Below, one piece after another: positions 43,361-55,494 of a stretch of DNA of 64,000 bases. The DNA comes from Pocillopora verrucosa. Taxonomy: Eukaryota; Cnidaria; Anthozoa; Scleractinia; Pocilloporidae. The stretch covers positions 28,252,669 through 28,316,668 of the forward strand of contig NC_089316.1 in assembly GCF_036669915.1 (NCBI RefSeq), read 5' to 3'. The notes beneath the pieces are model-generated. The model was not told where the DNA came from, did no database searches, and worked only from the letters and a program-made list of their open reading frames with translations. Numbering within the stretch: the first letter of the stretch is position 1; every line of letters begins with the position of its first letter. Position numbers and translations under genes: made by a program.

Positions 43361-43779
43361 TGCAAATATTTCATCATCTTCATCATCATAGTGTTTTTAC
43401 TAGTCACATGAGATATAACATTTAGATAGGTTTAATACAGGTTTAACAGTATGGTAGGTCGAGGAGACCTCCAAGAAACCACCAAGCTAATAGGGGAGGC
43501 TACCTCGGTTGTCATTATGTTTGTAATTAAGTTGTGGATGTGGATATGCGGCTTGGCCAATTGGGACTCGTTTCATTAAGAAATCAATCATCTTTCTTTT
43601 AAAAGTAAAAAGCTAGTCAAACCAGTGATCGATATGATTGAGAGAGAATGCCAAATTTTAGGACCCTAGTATTTTAAATTGTTTAAGATTAGTACGACAG
43701 TTATGTGGTCGATAGCAATTGGCTATTCTTGTATCATTACTGTGTTCTTACCTATTTGTTCTCATTAAGAGCGTTTACG

Positions 43780-44340
43780 ACAACGTCACAAGCAGAGGTA
43801 GCGGAGGTTGGGTGCTGTAGCGAACAACCGAAGACCAGACCAGAGGCATCCGATAGACATTATTCTCTGCATACGAGGACCTCGACTTTGCTGATGACCA
43901 GGCGCTGCTATATCTCACACTCATCACCATAAGTAAGAGAAATCCCGTCTCTGTGACCTTGATAAACAGATTTGCCTGAAGATCAGCTAAAACAAGACGG
44001 AGGTTATGATTCCGAATGTCCCAAACCCCTAGCTGATCAGAGCGAACAGAGAGGATCTTCCAACGACGGGGGAACTCACATATACCAGGGCAACACAGTT
44101 AGACATGATGAAAGAGCAAACAAGGACATCGAGAACCGCTTAGTGAAAGCCATCAACGTAGTCAGAATCCTCAACTATGTATGGAGGTCCCAGCAGCAGA
44201 GCACCAAGTTCAGGCTAAAACTATATCCTAGCTGTGCCCTATCCACCCTAATATGTGGCTCCGAATGCTGGAGAATGACAGAAGGCGATCCTTACAGATG
44301 GTCAGTCTTCCACAGTCTCCTTAAATTTTGTGTTAGACAC
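43780..44340 (+). mobile_element. LINE reverse-transcriptase palm/thumb relic (b)
   Basis: Carries the catalytic FADD motif (43,887-43,898, in EDLDFADDQALLYL), then, with frame changes, the stretch NTVRHDERANKDIENRLVKA, VWRSQQQSTKFRLKLY and CGSECWRMTEGD. Non-LTR element of the kind common in cnidarians; dead. Confidence 0.8.
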
Positions 44341-44645
44341 AGCACCCTTTGGTTTGCGCGCTGGACTCAACAATGTCTGGTCGTTAAAAAATGCGAGGAG
44401 CTGTAAATTTGGCTCACATTTGATCATCGTATTCACGCGGTTGTTATTAAAAAAACTTACAAATTTTTTTCTTTTATCCAAACTAAAAGTCAAGATGGCG
44501 TCAATTCTTTTTTCAGGAAGCGATTTTAGTGATATTAAAATGTTTGCCGACTCGTAAAATTGGTTTCCAAATCTTTATCAAGGAGATATTTTGCAAATAA
44601 AACTTTAATTTTCTTCCAGAACCGCTAGAACAGCTTTTTTGATGA

Positions 44646-44935
44646 GTGTTGTCTACAAGATATCCATGTTTACTCGCAACTTTACAATTTTCATTTTAAG
44701 ACATTTGACAAAGAATTGATTGATTGATTGATTGAATTTCAATGAATTTAAATTCTGTTTCGTACGTTGTTACATTACAGTTTAAGAAGTTTCTAAGCCG
44801 ACTATTTTTCTAGCTTCTTTCGTTTCGTGAGTGTTGTCTACAAGATAACATCTCTGTTTACTCGCAGCTTTACAATTTTCATTTTAAGACATTTGACAAA
44901 GAATTATGATTGAATTTCATGAGTTTAAGTTAAAA
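44646..44935. repeat. 182-bp tandem duplication in GPCR upstream DNA
   Basis: GTGTTGTCTACAAGATA at 44,646 and again at 44,828, with the following 100 bases repeated. The first unit carries a (TTGA)n run at about 44,715. Copy 1 at 96 has a single unit. Confidence 0.8.
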
Positions 44936-45149
44936 TTCTAAATTTAAATTCTGTTTCGTACGTTGTTGCATTACAGTTTGAGAAGTTTCTAGGCCGACTA
45001 TTTTTCTAGCTCTTATAAGTCTGTAAAGTTATGGTTAATTTAGAGCTTAGATCGACTTTTCCGCTCCCTTATTTGATAACAAGATGTTCTTAAAATATCC
45101 TCTCGGTTTTAGAACAAAGGTTTTAAAATTAAACAGAATGTTAAGGTGG

Positions 45150-45866
45150 TTTAAATTAAAATTTCGAATTTGACTGTCACTTAACCTCCGCGATCTTATA
45201 TGGCCATCAAAAAAATTAGTTCCCCCATACTATGCCGAAAATTGCTAATAACAGACTGGATTTCAATTTCTTTTTTTTCTGAGAGAGTTTTAGTTTTATT
45301 CCAGCTATTTTTTATGGCAGAAATGAGAGTTGTTCAAACTTTTCAAGATATCTTATCCCTTTCGTTAGCGGCGGAATAATATGTTTGTTTATTAACCAGC
45401 TGTGTGAAGAAATTGTTTAGACAAGATACGGAAAAATAGAAGCAACATCTTTTCTTTCACTCGAAAAAGATATGTCGATTATTAAAAGCGATTCAACAAC
45501 ACTTATCCGGAGGTAAATAACTGAGTGCAATTAAAAGAAACCTCTTTCAGCAATAACGACGCACTGCACGAGCTCTCGCCAACAGGAACATGAAATGGAG
45601 TTGTTATTTGGCCTTACAACTTCCAACTTGATGAGAATGATAACAACGATGACATACAGACATCTCTAAATATTCATTAATTGCAATGTGTTTAAAGATA
45701 GGACGTGATGGAAAATAACATTTGTTTTTCGGTGTTGGTAGACAGTATTGGTAATCGTGCACACCAGTGGGTTTCGCCGATCACTGCTTCAAAAAGTAGA
45801 CATCAAAGACTGTGCAAAAGTGTAAGTTACTTATCTTTTCGCTGAGCTTATTGACCAAAAGCAGCG
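45150..45866 (+). promoter_or_regulatory. GPCR 5' module before gene F
   Basis: Copy of the conserved module, partner of 480-1,148. Ends CTTATTGACCAAAAGCAGCG before ATG 45867. Confidence 0.6.
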
Positions 45867-46886
45867 ATGACAAGTAAACTCTCCCTTGAGCTTGCCAAAA
45901 GAGAGGAGGCGTTAGTTTGGATTGAAACAGTTGTGTTTGCTTTTACCAATGTTGTGGCTGTCTTCGGAAATCTTCTCACTTTTTATGCCGTGTACAGAAA
46001 CCACAGGCTGCGAACAATTCCCAACATGTTCGTGATAGCTCTGGCTGTGAGTGATATTCTGATATGTACCTGCTGTATGCCTTTTACAGTTATCGCTCTG
46101 TTCCATGGCCGCTGGATATTTGGCGAATCTTACTGTCTCTTTCAAGGTTTTGCCGTGCTGATTTTCGGAATTGTCGCCATGGTTACCATGGGTGTTATTG
46201 CGGTCAACCGATTCTTCTGCGTTGTAAAACCAGAGAAGTATCTCTTGTTGTTTAAGAAGCAAAGAGCGTTGATATACATTGTCATTGTGTGGTGCCTGGC
46301 TTTCGCCGGATCTGTGCCCCCGTTTTTCTTTGAGGGCAAAAATAGCTTTAAATTCCAGCCTGGAAAAGCAATGTGTTTGTACACGTTTGAAAGCAACATG
46401 GCTTACACTGTTACAATCGAATGTGTTTACATCGCAGCACCCTTAACAATCATAGCGGTCTCCTATGTCAAAGTGTTCCGCTCAGTTTCAAGATCAAATC
46501 GTGTTTTCTGTTCAGGCGTTGAACCCAGTCAACTCCGCGCGAATGTGGAAGAAGCAAAAGTAACGAAAACTTTAGTAGCAGTTCTGCTTGGCTTCGCGTG
46601 CTGCTGGCTTCCTATCTCCGTCGTGGATAACGTGGACGCCGCGCGCGGAGAACCCACGATACCACGACAGGTTTACTTGACGTACGCGTTCTTGGTTTAT
46701 CTGAGTAGCGCCATCAACCCATTCATTTACGGTATCATGAACAGACAGTTCAGGCAAGAGTTCAAGGCCCTTTTGCGCAAGATTACTTTCTTTCGGCGCC
46801 AAAATGGCAATAACAACAGCAGCCACAACGTTGAACTTTATGGATGTCTGTCATCCATAAATTATTGTCACCATCCTCAGTTTTGA
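45867..46886 (+). CDS. Class A GPCR, melatonin-receptor-like (gene F)
   Basis: Intact single-exon receptor, 339 residues, the positional partner of gene A. Landmarks: FGNLLTFY (TM1), LAVSDIL (TM2), VNRFFCVV at the DRY site, CWLPISVVDN (TM6), NPFIYG (TM7), RQFRQEFK helix 8. I count about 28 residue changes from A over 321 shared positions, many in TM2-TM3 and the third intracellular loop. The C-terminus is 13 residues longer because about 15 bases were inserted before the old stop (46,837-46,851), shifting the reading through ELYGCLSSINYCHHPQF. Confidence 0.9.
   Translation: MTSKLSLELAKREEALVWIETVVFAFTNVVAVFGNLLTFYAVYRNHRLRTIPNMFVIALAVSDILICTCCMPFTVIALFHGRWIFGESYCLFQGFAVLIFGIVAMVTMGVIAVNRFFCVVKPEKYLLLFKKQRALIYIVIVWCLAFAGSVPPFFFEGKNSFKFQPGKAMCLYTFESNMAYTVTIECVYIAAPLTIIAVSYVKVFRSVSRSNRVFCSGVEPSQLRANVEEAKVTKTLVAVLLGFACCWLPISVVDNVDAARGEPTIPRQVYLTYAFLVYLSSAINPFIYGIMNRQFRQEFKALLRKITFFRRQNGNNNSSHNVELYGCLSSINYCHHPQF
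46837..46861. other. Perfect 10-bp hairpin created at the end of gene F
   Basis: TTTATGGATG, loop TCTGT, CATCCATAAA. The right arm is the ancestral sequence shared with gene A; the left arm is new and is its exact inverse, which points to a templated insertion. Confidence 0.8.
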
Positions 46887-47389
46887 CCTTTTAATCTTTT
46901 GTTTTAATTTTATTTCTTTCAAAAATCGATGTAGCTAAAGAAAAAAATATGATATTTAACTATTTTTGCGACATTGTCTTTCCTAGTAGCAAATCCTTTC
47001 AGAAACAAAAAAATCAGATCAAAAAAGATGCTTTGACGACAACTTTTTGTGTGTAACAAAGTAAGACAGAGGGATTATTGCTTTTCTTTTTGAGAGTGGA
47101 TTCTCTCTTAGAGTATTTTCAACAATAAAACTAAACGATAAATTTAATTATTTGTAGCTTCATTTCAAAATGTTTATTCTTTTTCTGTTATTTTCTTTTT
47201 TTCTATTTTTGATTCCCCTCTTGTCATTCATAATTATTCAAAAACTCATATCATTACAATATTATTGAGTAGAAGAGAGTGATGATGAAAGTCAATAACA
47301 AAGAAATATGAAAACAGCGGGGCAGCGGTGTGTTATGAGAATTTACTGATTGTGCACAAACATCAAATATCGAGCGCACAGTGTGACTG

Positions 47390-47395
47390 AATAAA
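47390..47395 (+). other. Candidate poly(A) signal for GPCR gene F
   Basis: AATAAA in the same context as 2,381-2,386 after gene A, but about 500 bp from the stop because copy 2 has extra AT-rich sequence at about 47,045-47,330. Confidence 0.4.
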
Positions 47396-47639
47396 TTAAG
47401 GGAACGTTTCTATTGGTCAGTTAGTTAAGTCTACGTAGATTAGTATTAAATGTTGTATGTGATGGAGATTGAAAAACCTAACTTAATATGCAACTAGGCA
47501 ATCTGTCACGTTTTATTGTCATTATCCTTGTACGAGAGTTATGTGGTCGATAGCAATTGGTTTTCTTGTATCGTAACTGTGTACTTGCCTATTTCTTCTC
47601 AATAAGAGCGTTTACGACAACTCCACGAACAGAGGTAAG

Positions 47640-48240
47640 AACACTCAGCTTTAGAATGACAATTGGAGTGAGGTAAGGGTGTGTGATGTCAGCACTCTTC
47701 TTCAACATTGCGATTGTTTGGGTGCTGTAGCGAACAACTGAAGACCAGACCAGAGGCATCAGATGGACATTATTCTCTGTATACGAGGACCTCGAATTTG
47801 CTGATGACCAGGCGCTGCTATATCTCACAGCTATCATCATAAGCAAAAGAAAACATCCCGTCTCTGTGGCCTTGTTAAACAGATTTGCCTGTAGATCAGC
47901 TAAAACAAGACGGAAGTTATGATTCTGAATGTCCCAAACCCCCAGCTGATCAGAGCGAACAGGGAGGATATTCCAACGACGGGGGAATTCACGTACCAGA
48001 GCAACACAGTCAGACATGATGGAAGAGCAAACAAGGACATCAAGAACCGCTTGGTGAACGCCATTAATGTAGTCAGAATGCTCAACTATGTATGGAGGTC
48101 CCAGCAGCAGAGCACCAAGACCAGGCTAAAACTATATCATAGGTGTGTCCTATCCACCCTGATATATGGCTTTGAATGCTGGAGAATGTCAGAAGGCGAT
48201 CTTGCAGATTGTCAGTCTTTCACAGTCATCTTAAATTTTG
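47640..48240 (+). mobile_element. LINE reverse-transcriptase palm/thumb relic (c)
   Basis: Includes FNIAIVWVL-like and EDLEFADDQALLYL (FADD at 47,797-47,808), then a 108-codon open stretch with MILNVPNPQLIRANRED, NTVRHDGRANKDIKNRL and WRSQQQSTKTRLKLYHRCV. No thumb relic like it is found at the matching place in copy 1 (about 2,560), where it was lost or never present. Confidence 0.8.
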
Positions 48241-48469
48241 TGTGAGACATTTGATCATCATATTCACGCGGTTGTCATTGAAAAAAAAACTTAGGCCGAC
48301 GATTTTTCTAACTTCCTCTTTCATTCTGGATACGCAAATAAATTTAAGAAGGCTGTGGACCAATGCTTAATTTAGAGCTTATATTGACTTTTCCGCTTCT
48401 TTATTCGATAACAATTTGTTCTTCCAATATCCTCTCGGCTTTAGAATTTTTAATTCAAGCATAAATTAA

Positions 48470-49163
48470 AGGTGGTTTAAATAAAAATTTCAAATTTGAC
48501 CGTCACTTAACTTCTACGATCTTATATGGCTATCAAAAAAAGTTAATTTCCCTATACAATGCCAAAAATTATTAATAACAAACTGAATCTCAATTTTTTC
48601 TGAGAGAGTGATTTAATTTTTAAGCTATTTTTTATCGCAGAAATGAGAGTTGTTCAAACTCTTCAAGATATCTTATCCCTTTCGTGAGCGGCGGAATAAT
48701 ATGTTTGTTTATTAACCAGCTGTGTGAAGAAATTGTTTAGACAAGATACGGAAAAATAGAAGCAACGTCTTTTCTTTCACTCGAAAGAGATATGTCTATT
48801 ATTAAAAGCGACCCAAAAACACCTATCCGCAGGTAAAGAACTGAGTATAATTAAAACAAACCTCTTTCAACAACAACGCACGTGCTCTCGCCTAACAGAA
48901 ACATAAAGTGGTGTTGTTATTTTGCCCTACAACTTCCAACTTGATAAGAATGATAACAACGATGACATACAGGCATCTCTAAATATTCATTAATTGCAAT
49001 GTGTTTAAAGATAGGACGTGATGGAAAATATCATTTGTTTTTCGGTGTTGGTAGACAGTGTTGGTAATCGTGCACACCAGCGGGTTTCGCCGATCACTGC
49101 TTCAAAAAGAAGACATCAAAGACTGTGCAAAAGTGTAAATTACTTATCTTTTCACTGAGCTTT
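48470..49163 (+). promoter_or_regulatory. Orphan GPCR 5' module (copy 2)
   Basis: Partner of 2,660-3,380. It breaks off after CTGAGCTT, about 20 bases upstream of where the ATG would be, straight into DIRS sequence. No receptor follows. Confidence 0.65.
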
Positions 49164-50690
49164 CACTCTCTGTTACTAAATTCAATATGACAATGTTGTA
49201 CCCAGTCAGGCACCTCTGGGTCAGAGGTTATTTTATGCCATTCTGGGACAAACTCTTTCAACCTGCCAGCAATAAATGTGTTTTTTACCTGTTCGGTTGT
49301 TGTTGAGGGGTCTTGAGGTCTTATTTGTGCTTCTTCCCCTCCTCCTTTTGTTTGTGAGTTGAGAAGCTGGGCCTTTTTGAGTTGAATTGTTTATTTTGTG
49401 AGTATATGTAACCAAACTTCCTGCCTCTATTATTCTTGTAGGACTTATGGCCGTAATTTTGACCTCTGTATGAATCTTGTTTTGATTAACTGTTCTTGCT
49501 TATTTTCTTGCTAACCTTAGTGGCTTCAGCTAGATCTTTTAGCTGCTTAGAGAGGTCAGGGTCATCTCCGAATAGGAAATCTGTGAATGGCACTGTAGGT
49601 GAACATAGATGTTTGTAGTCTGCATTGAGCTCTGGTTTTATGTTATCTCTTCTTTGCATATTGAGGCCAAAATTTACTGCCCCAAGCAAGGCTACTGAGT
49701 CAGTGGCCGTTCTAATTAGAGATGGGATATCCAATAATTCTTCTGATATTTTGTCATGGACTTTGACCAGTTGTTCAACTACCAGTACGATGGGAATGAT
49801 TTCCTTCAGTAAATTGGCCTGAATAAGCTGAAGCTTTAAGTCACTTGAGCGTGTGTCATGTTTTAATTTATCCCAGAGGAGATGGTTAACCTGGGTTGGC
49901 TCCAAGCACTTGCAATTTACTGGCCTGGTATGACGATTTTTCGTTTCTGTCAATACATCGTCATCAAGTTTGACACGCATGACCTCTTTCAGTATTCCCG
50001 TGAATTGTGCATTCACAGCAGGAGCTTTCTTTTGGCCCAATTTTAAATTACTCGCAATTCCTGCAAGAGTTGAGTTTTCCTCTTTGAAGGACTCAGGGTC
50101 TGTTTGATTGGTATTATTTGTCAACGTCAGCTGATCGTTGACGTTATTAGCGTTGCTGGACCCCGATAGGTTTTAGTCCTTAGTGCTAGCGCTGTCCTTG
50201 TTTGCCCCTTGTCGGTCTCTTTCTCCGCGTCGGAGTTTACCGAGCCTTCTTCATTGGCAGATTCCTCGACATATCCTAAAGTCTCATTCATCTCAGTAAA
50301 TGAGTGGTCCATTGAGTAGTTGAGTGTGGTAATAGAGGACACTAGTTGTTTAGTCATAAGCGAGATTGCTTCGATAATAGAGTCGGGTTTCCCGAGTGAG
50401 TTTGGCGAGTCGCCATGTTTGCCTGAGTCAAGCGCTGATATTTCTTCTGGATTTTGCTTGTTTGTCATGTTGACGGTCTTTGAAAAGGTAGCTCAGAAGA
50501 GTTTCTCCTGTTTTTCTTTGATTGTATGACAGTTTACGTCGACGTTGAAAGGTTTTCTTGATTTCCAAGTTGGATTTCGTATTTCTCGACCGTCTCAGGC
50601 AAGGCGGAAAAATGCACTGATCTCTTGGGCGGTTAGTGCTTTCTCACGTGACTTTGTCAATGCACATGATGACAGGCAGAATCACGTGAT
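49164..50690 (-). mobile_element. DIRS-type retrotransposon fragment (copy 2)
   Basis: Minus strand: leader (about 50,469-50,690), gag-like frame, spacer, and the N-terminus of the RT frame (LKEFVPEWHKITSDPEVPDW at about 49,270-49,200), cut at 49,164. Copy 1 lacks exactly this N-terminal part but keeps the RT core, so both derive from one longer insertion that suffered different deletions. Confidence 0.85.
49486..50468 (-). pseudogene. DIRS gag-like ORF1 (copy 2, frameshifted)
   Basis: The same protein as 4,651-5,640 but broken: a CT insertion at about 50,217 shifts the frame, so the start (ATG 50468) runs only 113 codons, while the rest (212 codons) is open from 50,124. A 9-base in-frame deletion also occurs near 50,275. 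Few residue changes otherwise. Confidence 0.85.
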
Positions 50691-50707
50691 TTTACTCCTA
50701 TGAGGGA

Positions 50708-50841
50708 GACACGATGGCGTAATGGTTAGTGCGCTGGACTCCGGGTCAAGAGGTCTGGGTTCGAAACCTGGCCAGGTCATTGTGTAGTGTTCTTGGTTTG
50801 TCGCTCGGGATTAAGAAATAATAGTAAAATAATAAAGTAAG
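50708..50841 (+). mobile_element. tRNA-derived SINE head (copy 2)
   Basis: Identical A box (50,715-50,725) and B box (50,758-50,768) to copy 1, and the same A-rich tail. Both copies preserve the polymerase III promoter. Confidence 0.7.
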
Positions 50842-51032
50842 ATGAGATCGTAGCTCTTCTGAGTCACTATGACTTGAGGTGGCGAAAGTCATCTGTTTGT
50901 GCTTATGTCATTACTTTATGGAAGATATTCTTCTATTGTTGCCAGGTTGGAAATATTTTTTTGAAAAGTAAATCAATAGTTTTCTGAATTCAAAATCATT
51001 CCCATACATCTTAATTTTAAGTTCAGTATGTC

Positions 51033-51404
51033 CTACATTTGTAAGGATACTTCAAGGAATGGCAACAAAATCCACAGTGGTCCCTCTCCTGCTTCCTGGC
51101 CCTGCTCCTCCCCCTCAGTGGCCTGCAGGCGGAAGTAACTGGTATGGTTGAGACGAATGTCCTTGATAATCAACTGCAAACAGGACAAGTGGAGATGCCC
51201 ACTCTTGTAGGTGCGGTACAAGACAGTGGTGTCGTTGATGTTACATTCGAGGAAGGTGAACAGCAACAAGAAACCATTTCCAGGGAAGGTGAACACATTG
51301 GTAAACACGAGATCGCTAAGGTGTTTTGCGATTTTGGTAGCCAGACGAGACTGCGTTCACAATCTATCTCTAAGGACGCAGAAAGTTCGAATTCACATTT
51401 CTAG
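51033..51404. other. Overlapping open frames on both strands, unassigned (copy 2)
   Basis: Partner of 6,206-6,580; both strands remain open. See that entry for content. Strand and function are undecided. Confidence 0.3.
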
Positions 51405-52926
51405 TTCAAAGTGAGTAGAAAACGAGCGCAAATGTTTTAAACTAATTTTACAAAGCTATTGTTCATTGAGCTTAGCTACGCTGACAATCTCCTTCATAGG
51501 GGAAAGCAGTTTGAAACTTTAGCATGGAGGCTACGCATACTCTTTTCTGGGAACTAGGAAGTAACGCCGAGGAAGACTTTTTTGTTGATTGATGTACGTC
51601 TTCGCTAAACATTTTTTGGGGCTCATGTCATATTAATTAATGTTCGCCTCTCCTTTTCAGATTTTCGTTATCAACGCATATATGCCACCGTCAAAGGCTT
51701 CTTTACAAAACGATTTAATTAATTAATCTGGTAGAGTATCTCTATCTAATCCGAAGAGCTAATGATAATTCTATCACTCCAAAAGACTTAAACCCCTTAA
51801 CTCCCAAGATCTGATTGTTAATTCTCCTCTCTCGCTGCTACACATTTCCTTTTAACGAGCTGTTCAATCATTTGATTTATGCATAGGGTATTTCATTTTC
51901 GTCAAACGCTTAAACGTTAATTCATATGATCAAATTTCTTTCAAACAAAGAACGCAAATCAAGAATAAAACGGCTTTGTATGGAACATGAACTCGATAGA
52001 CTGGAAAAACGTAAAATAATTTAAAAAAATTTAGAAATAATAAAAATGAAGTATAGCTAATCAGATCGTATTAAAGTGAGGGAATAATGTTATGTGAAGC
52101 GCTCGAGAAGTATTTTAGTATTGTTAGGGTATGTGTATACGATGTATGCTGAGTTTTTGGGAGATTTCTGCTCCAAGCGCAGTTTATTAAGTATATTTTG
52201 GTTGCTTTTGGCCTCGCACCAGCTGCAGGCATTGTAATCAACAACGCATGAATAAATGGGTTTAGTTTCTAAGGAAATTGTGGTGCTGCGTCAGTGAGGG
52301 GTACAACAAGACAATTTGGTTCTATAATTCAACTGCACAAGGTAAAGTTCAAATAACGCGAAAATATGTGTATAGCGCATGTGTACAGTTAGTTATTGTG
52401 TACTGTAAAAAAACCTGTGTAACCGTTCGGCTACGCACGCTGCGCTTCTCTATCAACTTTGCTTTTCCCGCCTTATGAGAAATGAGCAGAAAGACTTAGC
52501 GGGAAAAAAAAGCAGTTGGATCATAAATAACCTAGTAGACTATTCATTGGTGTGTAGTATTGCCTAGTACTTTCACTCCTCGTTTGAATTTGACGTGCCT
52601 GTGGGGAAGTCAAAATACGGCACAACTCATAAAAATACTCAGGTTTGTCACCGCCAGATAAAGAAAATCCGAAAAAATCCGAAAAAATCACCATGAATCT
52701 TATTTCGCGAGATGATCATCTCGCAGCTGGAGCTTGGGCTGCTTGTTGTGTGAGTTCAGATAAATTGTTTTTTTCTTTCTCTCAAGGTGAAGTAACGCGA
52801 TATTTTCGTCCGTTTGAAAGTCATGCTCTTTTTCTGTTACAAAAATGAAAACATTAGGTACACAAAGTGTCCCATCTCGACCCACCCATGCTACGCATAC
52901 CTATGTTTCTTATAAATGATGTCATG

Positions 52927-53450
52927 GATAATAATAATAATAATAATAATAATAATTTATTTACTTATATAGCGCCCTTTAACATTTATGGAATGATCAA
53001 AGGCGCTTTACAATCCAAGAAAACTAATATTACAATAGATAATTACAATAAAAATGCTATTTACAATAGATAATTACAATAACAATACTAAAATAAAATA
53101 ATGACAGTAAATGAATACATAATGAAAGAATGAATGAGTAAAAAGTAAATAAATAAGCTACAGAATACCGATACGATTGTAATGCGAATCTAAAACGCTT
53201 GCTTAAAAAGATAGGTCTTAAGAGATTTCTTAAATAGCGCTAGCGAATCAATCGTGCGGATGTGCACAGGCAAGCTGTTCCACAGCGCAGGCGCAGAGGC
53301 ATGAAACGAGCGGGCACCTAAAGTTGTGCGCATAACCCCTTTTGGGGGTTCTAAAAATATTGTATCATTATTGCGTAATGGATCAGGGGGCTGTGCACAA
53401 AGAATAACATTAACCAGAAATCTTGGGCTCATTCGATAAGTGTGATGGTT
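52927..53450 (-). mobile_element. 5'-truncated LINE 3' end (CR1-like), copy 2
   Basis: The minus strand 53,432-53,190 encodes the last 80 residues of a non-LTR reverse-transcriptase protein (GARSFHASAPALWNSLPVHI, then LFKKSLKTYLFKQAF, stop). It is followed by a conserved 3' end and a (TTA)n tail (52,928-52,956 on the plus strand as AAT). Copy 1 lost about 30 bp of this frame. Confidence 0.8.
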
Positions 53451-55388
53451 TGTGGCCTTCGCGAGAGCCTCGTTGATTAAGGTCGAGATTTATCGGGACA
53501 TGAACGGTTCGCATTTCATTTTTTGTATTATTTTTAAGTCAAACGTATTTTTACGGCTCCTTGACGCACAAAGAACACGCCTAACAACTCACGTTCCATC
53601 ACGTACCATAAAAACAACGTGCAAAGCCCATTAGAACATACCCAATCATTGCACTATGTGAACATCTGGCAATTTTTCACGTGCTTGAATTGTATTCCAT
53701 CAACCAAATTCGCATCTACGCGCGCCGTGAATTATTCACTATTTATGACTCATTTTCTCGGGAAAGTTCACAATGTGTCATTAACTTTTGGTTTTCCAGA
53801 GAATGTCACGCTATGGTAAAAACATCATTATGGTCGTGAAACAATAAGTGAGTCATTTGCATCCTGTCAGGGTCGAGTGAACATCTTTGGTGGCAGCGAG
53901 AAATTTTTAACGCTCGCCATCCCCAGTTCGAAGCGTTGCTTCTAAGTTATCGCGAGCTAAATTTAAGAGGAAAAGAATCAAATACTCCTACGTCGTGAGA
54001 TCACTAAGAAAAGAGTACCCTCTCGACACCTTTCTTGCTATAATTCACCTTCTGAAGACCTCATCAAAATATCTTCGGTCTTGCAAAATTTTACAAATTT
54101 AACAGGTTCTTAAGGACGAATTCAACGCTCCGTCGTTGACGAAACGTCGTTTTAAGGTAAGCTCTGAAATAATTAATTAAACCAAGTGGTTTGTCTCACC
54201 CACTCGCAGTGTTCTATCAGTAACATTGCCAGTTTGTATTAACAAAGAAAAACTTTGTACATTGTAAAATATAGACAATCCGATATGAAGCGTGGGGTCT
54301 TGGTTTCATGTGGGTCTTTCAGCAAAGTGAACCGGCAACAACACACTAGGCCATATGATCGCAGACAAGAGGAAGTTATGAAAATTTTATCGATCGAAAG
54401 TGCTGTGTCCCTGCTTACTCTATATTTTTTAGAAGAGTATTTAGTGAGAACTAAGAAAACTGAGTGTTACGAGATAATTTGAAGCCTTTTTCCTTTTTAT
54501 TTTGATTATAAACTACCGTCTATGTGTTACATCCTGTTCGCATTATAGAAATTGAAAGAGGAAGCAGTTGTCATAAACACATGTTTCGAGGGGAAGATGT
54601 AAAACGCTCCTTGCTTATTAAATGATACAAAACTTGGCAGGTATTTTCAGGCAGAGAAAAATTAAGGCGACAAATCAAAATACGAATTCTTTAACACATT
54701 ATTTGACTTCTTTTGAAAAAATGTAGGTTATATTAAGAACACAGCGTAACTGAATATTTATCAGCATACCTTTGGAAAATGAAAATAAGCTGAAATCCAG
54801 TTCGCACATACATTTTGGAATAAATGATCGTCTTCTTTGTTTTGTTTTTGTCCTACATAAATTAACAAGTGAATCACATGCTCCTCGTTCTTATTCGTCA
54901 TAACTCGAGTCGAAAATTTTACGAAAATTTGAAATGAGATTGCCTGATTGTATTTCTTTGTTCCACATAAAATCATGAGTGCACCACGTGCTACTTGTTC
55001 GAGTTTTTCATTGAAGGCATTTTGGCTGGCGTATCTATTAGTTTAGTTTGCAATGACAGAAGGAAATAGTCCAATATGAAAGAAAGAAAACATTACTATT
55101 AATCCGAGTCATTTTGTTAGTGCCATACCTCCTGACTGTGGTGTACTCAAAGTTCTACGGAGCATGCCCGAAGGTGTTGGGGTTGAAAAAACAACATGGC
55201 GCGATCGGTAAGAAGTAAAGATCGTGTAGATTATTATTGCTTCAGCAAGCGGAAATCGTCGAACAGAGTTTCGCATATTATCAGGATAATTATGCAGAGT
55301 TGCAAACAATGGACAGCTGATTTTATGACGAGGGTATTTCCGTGTACACTATAATAAATCACATTTGAATTACCTACCATAAAATACC
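53451..55388. other. Intergenic, duplicated, no gene recognised
   Basis: Partner of 8,284-10,274. Copy 2 lacks about 75 bases at 55,240 relative to copy 1 (10,075-10,130). Only short frames. Confidence 0.5.
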
Positions 55389-55494
55389 TTGCTAAATTTC
55401 CAAAGTGGCTACCAAAACAACGAAAAAGAAGTGCGGATGCGGCGAGCGTTTTCTATATTTTTCGCCTTGTTATGACATCCCTGGTGAAAATCTT

